Source: Amblyornis subalaris
Taxonomy: Eukaryota; Chordata; Aves; Passeriformes; Ptilonorhynchidae
Direction: 5' to 3'
Assembly (NCBI GenBank): GCA_018881555.1
Contig: JACAXG010000123.1
Coordinates: 2,488,808-2,552,807, forward strand
Length of the DNA stretch: 64,000 nucleotides
This document shows positions 53,316-64,000 of this stretch, one piece after another (the first letter of the stretch is position 1; each line of letters starts with the position of its first letter). The notes beneath the pieces are model-generated. The model had not been told where the DNA came from and ran no database searches. It worked only from the letters and a program-made list of their open reading frames with translations. Made by a program: the position numbers and the translations under genes.

Positions 53316-54057
53316 CAACAACACCATGCAGCACTACGGACTGAGGGGAGAGTGGCTGGAAACCAATCTGGTGGAGAAGGACCTGGGGGTGCTGGTTGAC
53401 AGTGGCTGAACATGAGCCAGCAGTGTGTCCAAGTGGCCAAGAGGGCCAATGGCATCCTGACTTGTATCAGAAAAAGTGTGGCCTGCAGGACCAGGGCAGT
53501 GATTCTTTCCCTGTGCTCAGCATTGTGAGGCCGCACTTTTAAGTGGTGTGTCCAGTTCTGGGCCCCTCAATTCAGGAAGGACACTGAGGTGCTGGAGCGA
53601 GTCCAGAGAAGGGAAATGAAGCTGTTGAAGGGGCTGGAGCACAAGTCTTACAAGGAGCAGCTGAGGGAGCTGGGGTTCTTTAGCCTGGAGAAAAGCAGGC
53701 TTGGGAGAGACCTTATCACTCTCTACAATTACGTGAAAGGAGGTTATAGTGATGTGGGTGTCAGTCTCTTCTACCAGGTAACAAGGGACAGGATGAAAGG
53801 AAAGAGTCTCCATCAGTAGAGGCATTTGCATTGGAAAGTTTAGAATGGATAGAAGGAAAAATATCTTCACTGACAGGGCAGTTAAGCATTGGAACAAGCT
53901 GTCCAGAGAAGTGATAGAATCACCATTCCTGGAAGTGTTCAAAAAAACTGTAGACTTGGGAACCTGATTTAATGGTGAAGATGGCAGTACTGGGTTAATT
54001 TTGGATTTGATGATATCAAAGGTCTTTTTCAACCTAAACGGTTCTATGATTCTATGT
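53316..54057 (+). mobile_element. CR1 LINE copy, 5'-truncated, ORF2 C-terminal region to 3' end
   Basis: Plus-strand CR1 fragment starting in the C-terminal part of ORF2 (ccatgcagcactac, then gagtggctggaaa and gagaaggacctgggggtgctg). It includes the nucleotide region encoding MSQQC (near 53410-53425) and an open 76-codon stretch (53589-53819) with [13 protein letters not shown] and [11 protein letters not shown] motifs. It ends in the UTR with the terminal repeat ggttctatgattctatg at 54040-54056. Stops and frameshifts break ORF2, for example before MSQQC and near 53816. It corresponds to the same ORF2 region as the 3' part of the copy 3 kb upstream. The 171-codon minus-strand frame over it (54032-53517) is antisense. 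Confidence 0.94.
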
Positions 54058-55439
54058 AGCTGTCAGGAGAAAATTTCATACTATTTTGATCTGACATTTT
54101 TCTCTGGTTCAAAATGAAGCACTTTTTTTAAAGCGCTGTTTTAAAAATCACCTTAAAGATTCCTGCCCATTGACATTCCTTAGAGACTGAAAGTTTAGGC
54201 ACATGTCTTTGAAATATTGACCATAGCTCTATACATTTATCATTCAATTTGCTAATTGTTTAATAGATCACTATGTTTCTTAGTTTAACAACCAAGTGGG
54301 TTAGACAGTGTCAGAAAGTTAGGGATGAAAAAGTCCTATTGTAACCTTTATTTCTGACAATTTTCAAACAGTAACTATTCTGAACATTTGAAATTATTCC
54401 TATAAACATGCTTTACAGACACAGTGAAGCACTAAAAAAGAACAGTAACCCTTCTAAGACACCTTAAAATCTCAAAAATCTAAACCAGGTTCCTATTCTT
54501 GAAAATGTGTGAATGTGATTATTGTTAGCTCATGAAACTAACAGAGGAAACCACTGTGAGCCCGGAAATCTGTAGCTAACATTCTCATCCTTTTTTTAGG
54601 ATACAGAAAGCCAAATCCTAGCTTTGTGGGCAGAATAGTAATGTCTTTTCTCCTATTCAATGAAGAAACTGAAAGTCAAGTACATTTTGCATTAAGTAGT
54701 TTTTAGGTGCAGTCAGGATATTTCATGTGAAAGGCAATGCCCCCAGTGAACATGAAAGGTTTTCTAAGTTTTAATCTGATTACTTCTAAGTCTTAACCTT
54801 TATGCTTCTGTATCTTCATCTCTAATAACCCCAAGAAATGTATTTACTTTGACTCTTCTATTCCAAATGAGACATATATCTGGCATTTTAGTACTGATTT
54901 ATGTACCATGAAAATTTGCATATTTTTGCTGTTCCATAATATTGGGACAATATCTGTATAACATCTGTAGCTACTGGACAGTTTTTCAATTTTCTTCTTT
55001 GGATACAACAGAATCTAATTTTCAAGTATAGGCTGTGCCATGACTAACAATGTCTTCTAACATTTTACCATTACAGCATTACCACTACTGTAATGAATAC
55101 TTAAGAAATGAAAACTTTTCTTCTTTACTNTGTGAATGGTAGGGCTTTGCCCTTTTAGACATTTTGTCTCCACTTCTGGGTCCATGTTGCCCTGTCACCC
55201 GTCACAGCGGCATCTGAAAATTTTCCTGATACAGCAGAACTCAAGGTTTTATTCTATTTTTAACACACATTTCTTACATGAACACAGAAAAGTCTGAATT
55301 GAGACTTGAGTCAGTTTGTCCAAATTTCTATATCTGACAGTGGATATTAATTGAGGCACATAGAAGTATTTATATGGTCATTCTTCCCTAGTATGCCTTT
55401 TAAGCTTCTGCCAATCCCTAGCACACAAACTCCTGAGAG
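54058..55439. other. AT-rich noncoding stretch
   Basis: No gene, RNA gene or repeat recognised. One N at 55130. Confidence 0.55.
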
Positions 55440-55605
55440 AGATATTAGACTAATCCCTTTTTAAACTCATCTATGGTTCTGGCCTCCATGACATCATCTG
55501 GCAATGTGTGAAAATTTAATTATGTCATAACATTTTAACCAGAGATGCTATTTCTTTGGCTTAAAATTTTATTAGTTTCATTACCTGTCTATCCCCATTG
55601 AAAAA
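55440..55605 (-). mobile_element. Old CR1/L3-like LINE fragment
   Basis: The plus strand reads agactaatccctttttaaa, then ctggcctccatgacatcatctggcaatg, an AT-rich part, and cttaaaattttattagtttcatt before atcccc. This order matches the reverse complement of old amniote CR1/L3-type 3' regions, which read roughly ggcctccacaacatcctgtggcaatgag followed by tttaaacctgctgcctattaatttcatt. It is much more diverged than the other CR1 copies here, so its insertion is probably far older. I cannot assign a subfamily. Confidence 0.65.
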
Positions 55606-56699
55606 AATGCATGCAAAGAATTTCAGAGTGTGGATTTGTTACTAAAAAGGTACACTCATGTTATGCATGGCATAACACTAACCTCATACATCACTCTGTT
55701 CTTTTCCTCTTCTAACCTTACCCCTGCATGGTTATGGTCATGGATGATCTATGGCATGAAAATCTAAAAAAAAAAATTTCAACAGAATTAAAAGTCATTA
55801 GAAGTGGTCTCACAACTGTAACAGAAATCAGAAAGAACAAAGATGAGGAAGTAAATCAGTCATGTCTGTGCTGGAGATGAACAGCACTGCCACCACTCTG
55901 AGGCTTTACTCTGAATAGGACTAAGTGTGTGTATTCCTGACAAGGGGAAAAAAGCACTAACACTACATCCCTGCTGACCAATACAAACTCATTCCCACTG
56001 CTATGCTGGCTATGATAGTAAAAGTGGCTAACAAACCAATCTTCATTTCTTCGATATAATCTTTGTAACTGTTCTTTAACATACAGAGATACANTGACTG
56101 TGCAGGCTCCCGAAAGAGTCACAGAATAAGCAATACTATATAGTGTACACAGGTATGAAAACGTGTTTCCTTGTGTGAAACACTAAGCAAAGAAAATGAA
56201 AACTGTAAATGCTAACTTGCTAACCACAACAAGCTGGTATAAAATCATTCTCTGGACTCTAAACCAAGCCTAGAATTAAACTGAGTAGTCAAAGAAATTT
56301 GGATAAGAACTTCTCCAGAAAAGAGCATCCCTGCACTTTTGGAGAAGCCTAATTAAAATGAGCACAGATATCGAGTCCTGTCTGTTTACAGTTGTCTGTA
56401 GTCATCTACAGAATCTCTACTTAGAAGGCAGGCTCTAACATGTCTCATGTCTCACAAAGCGATTTCTCATTTAATTTTGTATCTTTTGCTTTCATTTCAG
56501 TACTTGATGCATAAAACGTAGAGAAATTGGCCAGTGCTGCACTATCCTTGTAAGGGAGAAGTGTTTCCTGCTGATATATTCTGATTCTCACAAGGAGCAC
56601 ACAGTGATCATCGTGCCTCATAGTCTGCCACTACAGGGAATTGTCTAGCTCCACCAGCTTTGAAGCTGCGCATGAAACAGCTGTAAGTTTTTGTTGGAT
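55606..56699. other. Noncoding stretch between two old CR1 fragments
   Basis: No gene recognised. The longest frame is 88 codons (minus, 56122-55856, with one N), unmatched. Parts may be unrecognisable LINE sequence, since both flanks are minus-strand CR1-like. Confidence 0.45.
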
Positions 56700-56795
56700 A
56701 GCTCCTCAACTTCCTTTTCACCAAACTTAAAAAAGCCAGCTCTCTCAGCCTCACTTCCCAAGTCATCTCTAGGCTCCTCACCTGTCTTATGGATT
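56700..56795 (-). mobile_element. Probable diverged CR1 fragment
   Basis: The plus strand has ctcctcaacttccttttcaccaaac, then aaaaaagccagctctctcagcctc and ctcctcacctgtctt. These follow the order of the reverse complement of the CR1 ORF2 C-terminal region (leucine-rich LRELGLFSLEK stretch and upstream). On the minus strand the frame reads VRLRELAFLSLVKRKLRSYP, which parallels the [14 protein letters not shown] of the copy at 53.6 kb. Divergence is high and the limits are approximate. Confidence 0.7.
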
Positions 56796-59700
56796 GCATG
56801 AAAAGGCTGAGATCTCCTTTTTCACTTCCTTTGTGATAAATATGATGCCCTGAGCCTAAAGTTGACAACAGTGATATTTTAAAATTTTGCATGGAATGCA
56901 GCTTTTAAATGTGGATGGGATCTCTATGAAACCCTACCTTAAAACTGGCCCCTCGGAGATCCTTTCAAGAATCAAAAATAACTGCAAATTGGAGGCAAAA
57001 TCAGCATCTTCTTGTATCACCACTACTTTCTTTATAAGGAATCTTTCCCTAACCACTTCTGAAAAAGAACAGTAATGCCCTGGAAGTACCATTGCAATTT
57101 CTTTATGCTACTACTCACTCCAAGTATTAAAGTCAGACATTTTTCATCATTTCATTAATTGCCATTGATTTAGCTGTTCTTCCTCTTGACCTTCTAATTC
57201 TCTTTATGCTGCCCTGTAACTACCTCCTTCCCTCTCACTTCACCATTTTTGACAAAGTTCTCTCCCTCTTAATTCAGTAACAGTTCCTCCACTTAAAATG
57301 CATGAATCTCTAAAATCCCACAAAAACAGTAAGCAAAAATTATGAACTGATTGCCTCCTTTCCCACAAATCTTTAGTTAAAATTTCAGAACAAATGCATC
57401 TTGTACAATAATGTGGTAGTTCTGGTTTGAGGTGCTGGCAAGTCTTAACAGTGAGTAACAACAGCTTTTTTTTTTCGTTTTTTTCTTCCAAACAGACTTT
57501 TTCTAACATTTCTTCTCTCCCAAATATCCAAGAATGCTTATGCAGAGCTTTATCGAATGAGAAACACATTTGCTTCAGTTTGGATAATCTCAAGCTAATT
57601 TATTCAGTCTACATTCCTTTGCTGTTCTGATATTAATATTTTTCAGGTTAATTAAGTCTAATATGCAAAATCAACACATGCAGGTTACATATCCACTAAT
57701 TTTTACATCTTTTAGCATCTGAAATTCTATTTTAGAATAAATTAGCTTGAAGGTCTGTGTATATTTTTATTTAATGACTGCTTTAGCATTTTACTTTTAA
57801 AATAATTTAACATAAAGAATCAAAACATGAAGAAGACAGCTTTAGAATTGTTAACCTTAGGACCATGACAGGTTTTGTTCTGATGTTGAGATTGCAGGTA
57901 TAACTTTTTGAAAATGAAATTGAGATTCTTTTTTTTAAATTGAACTGACAAGAGTTAGGAACTTATAACATACAAGGGCTTGCACTTAGGTCAGAAAAAA
58001 ATTTCAATTTTTACCTAGCATTAGTTCTCACAGACAAACTACAGAAAAATGGAAAATATAAAATATATGCATTATTTCATTAAAGTTATTTTTAAGTTTC
58101 AATCTCAGAAAAAATAAATTCTTTTATCTGCTTATTTTCATCAGGAACATTGGTTTCCAGATCATCCTTTTCAACCAAGAGTATAAGAGAGGGCAGGTTG
58201 CTCAGACCCACTAACAATTCTGTGTTTTGTGTTTAGTAGAAAGTGTGACTTTGGGACTGATTTGACAATTAATCTGCTCATACTTTTTCTACTCACATAC
58301 ACCTCCTCTTTTACTCTCTCCTAGGGGTAATTTCAAACCTTTCTCAAGAGATATTATTTCTGCTTTGTATTACATGTGTTCTTATGCATGCTAAGTGTGC
58401 TGAACCTAAGGTAGATGAAAAAGGCAGATGGTAGTCTTTTAAAATATTTAAAATATTTAAATTTAAATTATATGTTTTGCAAAAGAAGATCTGCAGAAAC
58501 AGACAATATTTGTTATGCTTGTTTTTTTTCTTCAAGCACCACACATTTGTATACATTTAAATCAACACTTACAATCTTTATTTTCAAAATAAAAATATAA
58601 AATATCTTTCTTGGGTTTTGTTAAAGAATTTTGACTTAAGTTTCTGGACTTGTTATACTAAATTCACGTATGTTGAATAATATGTAGGAAGCAATTCTGT
58701 TCCTTGGTGAAAAATTTTAAGATTAAGTTGTTGAAATAGTTTCAATTCCAAAAATCCTAGCATAATTACAAATTTTTCCTAACATCTTGTCCCGTCTTAT
58801 TTCCTTTTCATCTGCATAGTGTGAAAATTTAATAGTTTAATTATTTTTTCATCCACAAAATCCAAGATTCTTCTGTTTTTGAAGATAAAAGATTAAATTC
58901 CCCTAAATTCCCTCACTATTTGGCCAAAATCTCTGCCCATCTTACCAAATGTAACAAGAATATTCACCATATCATGTTGTGCATCAACACATTGTTTCAA
59001 GACTTTTGAAAACACTGCTTTACTTCACCAGTGTGTCAAATTATTGTGTCCTTTTAAAAGCACTTTATTTGTTGCACTAAAATATTTCACGCTAGGACTA
59101 CAGATTCTAAAATCTGTTGAAAAAGACCCTCGTAATAAGGACTAGATAGAAAGTAGCTGTGCAATTTAAAACTACTTGTCTCTTAAGATTTACAAACATT
59201 CCTTAAGGGAAAAAAAAGTAGAAAAAATACAGGCTCATCAAAAGATCTTATAGGTTTGATACTGATAGGTTCGAAAACTTATCAGAAATTCATAGAATAA
59301 AGCCTTCAAAATATAACCTTCAACTTGGGAAATCCCTGAGCTGTGGACTGCCATATGCCAGAAAGTTTCATTTTATGCTTGATCTGTTCTTATTTTTCCT
59401 AGGCATTTTTGACTGGCCACTATTAGAGACAGTGTATCAGACTAGGAGGTGCTTCGATCAAACTGAATACAGCCATTCTTTTCTCTTGTGTAAAAAAACA
59501 TTTTGAGAAGATTGAGATAAGAAAAAAAAAAAAATCTTCATTTTGCATATATTAAACCCCCATAAATTTACAGTAAAAATTACTAAAATAAAATTATATA
59601 CCCTAATTTCCTACTAACTGTTGCTTCAGTAAACAGCTGAAGTATTTAAATGTGAGGCTTATTGTTCCATTTCCTGTGATGTCAACAGAAATTTCATGTA

Positions 59701-62700
59701 TTACCAGGGGTCAGGAGTAGGGGGTACCAGTCACATCATAACAATAAGCTATTTGTTGATATTTTACAACTAGGAGTAAATCCAAAAGTGAACAGTATTG
59801 CCTTACTGTGACTTATGATATATTGCACTTCAAAAATCAACTAGGCAAACAAAGCTTTTCAAGACAGAGTTAAAATTATTAGTATCTTAAAAGTTTTACT
59901 TTTTCTTCCTGAGCCATATTTAGCCCTTTGGTTTTTGAAGTAGTGAGTGGATGGCAGTAAATTTTAGGAAGCTGTCACTTCATTGCTAACTCTCTGAACC
60001 CCTTTTTCCCTCTCCCCAGAGGGATACATTTGTAAGGACAGGGTTAACTCCTAATAAAAATTTTCTAGCATTTAATGTGTGGTTTCAAGGTGTGAAATGG
60101 CTTCACTTGAAAATGAAATGTAATATGTATACATTTTAAAATCTATACTGACTGATAAAAAGAATCAAATGCAGTTGTCTTCTCCCAATTGGAAAACACT
60201 GCATTGCAGTTTTATCTATTTGCTACCTTTCAACTACAGTTCTCAACTTTTAAAGCACTGTCTCAAATCTAATGACAAATCATAGTAAAAAAACCACAGG
60301 ATATCTAGACTGACTTATCAGATCAGTTTGCTGTTTTCAAGTCTGCTACCAGTATATCTGATGTGTTAACGGATGGGAAGAGGAGACAAAAATATAGCCA
60401 ATCCTTGCTTGCCATTTTTAAGTGACTTTAAAAACCTGTGTAAGTAAGCTTAGCTGCCAGGGAAAGCATGAATTTTCTTCCTTTGAACATCCACTGACTA
60501 ATCTTCCAGTCAGGAAGTAGTTTCCAAATCAACCAATGACTTCTTTCCATTTTAGCTGTAAGTGTTAGCAATATCTGAGAAATAAGATTTTTTTTTTTTC
60601 ATCGTTTTTTAAAAAGCATATAAATAGTTAATAATTTCAGTTTTGGGAAGGAGGCACATAGAAGGCTGGAAGCTCAGAGAACAGACTGAAAAACAAAGCA
60701 TTCTTTAAACTGCCCAACTGCTCTCTAGCTATTTTCAATTTTCTCAGACTGGCCACTTACACATCACTTTAAGAAAACTGAGCTGTTGTCCTACTTAATC
60801 CTACTGATCTAGAAATGTCAAATGTGGGAAAACAATAGACTGCATTCATGAATACAACATTTCAGGCATGACCTGTCTATGGTGTTCTTCCATACTCCCA
60901 CTGGCAGGAAACTGTTCCCAATAGTAGTCCATTCCCCCACTGTAGGAGAAGAAAAGTTGGTATGCATGACATACTCCTCATGATTCCTAACAAAGTACAG
61001 TCATGCCAGAAGAATTCCCTGATACTGTTTCAGCAATATCGGCTATAGAGCTTGCTTTGTGAGAACTGATTTTATGAAGCTATCCCAAATACCTTTGTAA
61101 GTTAGTTTCTTATTCCACCACCAGTAGTACAGTTGCATTTACATGGACAAAGAACCCAAATTGAAGCAGTTAACACCCTAAGAAATTATGTAAATCCTTC
61201 TTCAAAAACTAACAATGAAGTTTTCATTAGGTCACCTACCAAGGGTGAATACTTGAGTTCAATACTTGAATTCTGAATCCTCCACACAAGAAATTAGGAC
61301 AAAGGAGTCTTCCAACAGTAACAAAGAATCCTTTTATTAAGCTTCAAGATGGGACTGAAATGCAGTGTCTACTTTCTTAATAAGTTAACAGAGGGTTAAT
61401 AAAACCATGCTGTCACCCATTAAAGCCGCGAAACAGTCCCAGCTTGATGTTGCAATTTTTAAATTTCAGCCCTCTTGCCCTCATACCTTTATTTGGAAAT
61501 CTAATTTGTTTTATGTGTTAGAAGCCTTGCTAACACAAATCTTCCAATGAAGTGAAATGCAGCCATAAATTTATTCCCAACAACAGGATCTTCAGCTTGC
61601 TTTTTGGCAGAAAAATAGAAACTACAAAGGAGAAAGATCCAGGTTCTCAAATTGTTAAAAATATTTTAACTACTGTCTTTTGCTTTAAACGAAAATTGCT
61701 CATGCTTAATTCTGAAAGTCACACCTGTACAGCATTTTCTCCATATTGCTTTGCAATATTAGAGCTATTCATAATATAAAGGCTTAAAGAATTACTACTG
61801 ATCATGTGGCACGATACAAATCATACAAAAAGGCCTCTAAAAATGTTATTATATTTAGTATTATCAAAAAGCCAAGAAAGTGTTCCCCAAGGAAGGGGAG
61901 ACTGAGGGTGATGCCACAGAAAGATAAGGTTAGACAGAAATATAAATCAAGTGTTTGGAATATAAATCAATCAGTAACACTTGAAAAAGACATAATGAAA
62001 ACCTTTAAATGATGATAAAATACAGGTAGGTGAGAATAGCAAAATTGGTCTTAAGATGGCAATAATATTTAACAAAGAAAGTACAGAGGTACCAGGTGAC
62101 GTAGAAAAAACCCCCAAGAACTCTATGTAATATAATACTAATGTAAAACAGAATTGGTTTGCTCAGTTTTATAATGCCTAATACCATCTTACTACAATGA
62201 CAGTCATTATGTGTAAGAAATATTGTGCTACTAAAATACAATTACATAATTATAAAGAAAAAGATCTTGTAAAATACGTATTTTTCTATCATTAGATACT
62301 ATAAAGTGCAGACAACCCTGTAATTTTCATTTGTATCAATATTATAATACTAGAAAAATAAATTTGGCAGCATACTGGGAAGTGCTGGTATCTCCTAGCA
62401 CAGTATGTGTCAGGCTTGCATACATGCCACAACAGTGGTGAATACTTACATTCTAAGTACAAAGTGCTCTGCATGTGTAAAATTCCCAGCAAACACACAG
62501 AGGAACACTATAGTGAACGCGCAGAGATCTGCCATGCTGAGAATATGTTAAGATCTCTGTGCTATCAACCAGAGCTGGCTGACAAGATCTGTATGCATAG
62601 CAAACATGGTTAAATATGCATAAATTGGATGTACTTTTAACCAACTGCAAATATTCAGCATACTGAGCATTTGAACCATACAATATTGTTAGCAACTTGT

Positions 62701-64000
62701 GTCTGCTATACAGCAACACACTGCTACAGGCTTGAATTTTTACACGTGAGTAGGCCTGCTAAGTCTCACTGAGTTACTTATAGGAATTATGCTTAAAAAA
62801 TTAAAAATGGAACATACATCCATGTGATTTGCTGAATCAATCATGACACTTAAGGGCAAATTTTATACTGTGAGCTGGACTCTTGTCACTTCTACAGTCA
62901 ACACATCTATGTATCTGTTGGTTCAAAATGATGTTCTTAAAATTCTAATTTCTACAGGAACTTAAATTGTACCAATACAAAGTACTTTTCCTGAAATTCA
63001 ATCTAGAAATCCATGAATGCTATACAAGTCTCTCTCAGAGAGATATTTATTCAGGTACCATTAAAGGAATTGAATGCCTCTTTTAACTTAGCAAAAGATT
63101 AGCAATTAATTTCTTTTCTCATGTGAAAAGATTTGAATCAGTTCTTGCATTCCACAGAAAGATTGGTTAAAAAAAGGAAATCAAACTAATACGCCTTAGA
63201 AGGACAAAACGCAAACTCAAAGGAAAGTAGAAAAACCTTTAAGAAATTGTAAATTATTAACAAATATTGTGACTTTGCTAGCTTAGTGTGTATTTTGATA
63301 TTCTTTGTTTTAATAAATCAGCCTTCAAGTAAAATAATCTGAGCTATTTCAGAAGGTGAGAAAAATGTTCAAATCAAAATTCATTACTTTTCCAATCCTA
63401 AAATTCTGTTTTTGATGACTAATGGCTAACCAACATCACTGCAGTCAGAGGAAGTTAAAGATTTTAAAAAACTGTACTCTTGTGCTTTTAATCTACTATT
63501 TGTTTTAGAAGTTATTATATAATTTCTGAAGATTCAAATGTCTATTTTATGGTAGTCAATGCTTTGCATTAGGTAGAATACTGTCAATAGATTTATCTGT
63601 TTTAAAACCCAAGAAATATCTTAAAGCTTACAATCTTGCAAAGACATAAACATACAACATATACCCAAGGCATATATTGGAATGCATAGGACTGCTCACA
63701 TCCTAAAATTCTGCATGCACTTAAGTAGTTGCTAGAAGAGTGGTTTGCACTTGCAAATCTTTAATTTCTTCCATGTAAATTTCAATTTAGAGAGAAGTGT
63801 TTGTGAACTGAACCAATTTTACATTATTCTTGGGAAAAAACTCTAAACCCTATCAACCATAACAGGCGAAAGGCAAGCCTGGGTTTGGAACTTTAAAAAT
63901 AAAAAATAAAAGATCACTAATCAGCTTTAAAAAAGAAACAAAGTAAAGGAATGAAGCACTGTCTTAATCAGGATGGCAGTTGAAAAAAAACCCCAAAAAA
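56796..64000. other. AT-rich noncoding stretch, no gene recognised
   Basis: No recognised exon, RNA gene or retroposon. The longest frame is 117 codons (minus, 57593-57240), unmatched. There is an A13 run at 59522-59534, and the window ends in an A/C-rich tract (aaaaaaaaccccaaaaaa). No N bases occur here. Confidence 0.55.

Noticed and set aside
53517..54032. 171-codon minus-strand open frame, the longest in the window
   Set aside because: It lies antisense to the plus-strand CR1 copy at 53316-54057, and its composition follows from that copy.
57240..57593. 117-codon minus-strand frame
   Set aside because: Low-complexity Lys/Glu and Leu content in AT-rich DNA, with no similarity recognised.

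Overview
The window looks like nuclear DNA from a bird, most likely a songbird. It is AT-rich, with no operon-like gene packing. Every confidently named sequence is an avian transposable element: several CR1 non-LTR retrotransposon fragments in both orientations, and one SINE with a tRNA-Ile-like head and a CR1-like tail. That SINE type is known to me from zebra finch and other passerines (TguSINE1-like), and it is the main reason for preferring a songbird. About 44 isolated single N bases are scattered through the first 56 kb.

I recognise no host protein-coding gene or exon, and no functional RNA gene. The longest open frames (171 and 129 codons, at 53.5-54.0 and 49.3-49.7 kb) lie on or antisense to CR1 copies. 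The next longest (164 codons, minus strand, 12.1-12.6 kb) matches nothing I know. The window therefore reads as a gene desert or the inside of very large introns.

Layout. 1-11.4 kb: AT-rich sequence with homopolymer runs and short direct repeats. 11.4-12.6 kb: three successive minus-strand open frames of unknown meaning. 12.6-27.6 kb: AT-rich sequence with an AT/ATAC microsatellite and an (AAAC)n run. 27.6-27.7 kb: a cluster of perfect inverted repeats. 28.9-29.1 kb: the tRNA-Ile/CR1 SINE (minus). 31.7-32.0 kb: a 5'-truncated CR1 (minus). 32.6-33.15 kb: a GC- and CpG-rich block that is probably a retroelement regulatory region (minus, with CCAAT and TATA-like motifs). 38.7-39.75 kb: two CpG-retaining patches that may be constrained noncoding DNA. 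43.3 kb: a dense octamer/POU-like motif cluster. 49.3-50.2 and 53.3-54.06 kb: two plus-strand CR1 copies, the first with an internal deletion joining the endonuclease region to the C-terminal tail. 55.4-55.6 kb: an old CR1/L3-like fragment (minus). 56.7-56.8 kb: another probable CR1 fragment (minus). The rest, to 64 kb, is AT-rich with nothing recognisable.

I found no convincing new gene system. The observations most worth checking are the internally deleted CR1, the inverted-repeat cluster at 27.6 kb, the CpG-retaining patches at 38.7-39.7 kb, the POU-like motif cluster and the unexplained 164-codon frame.
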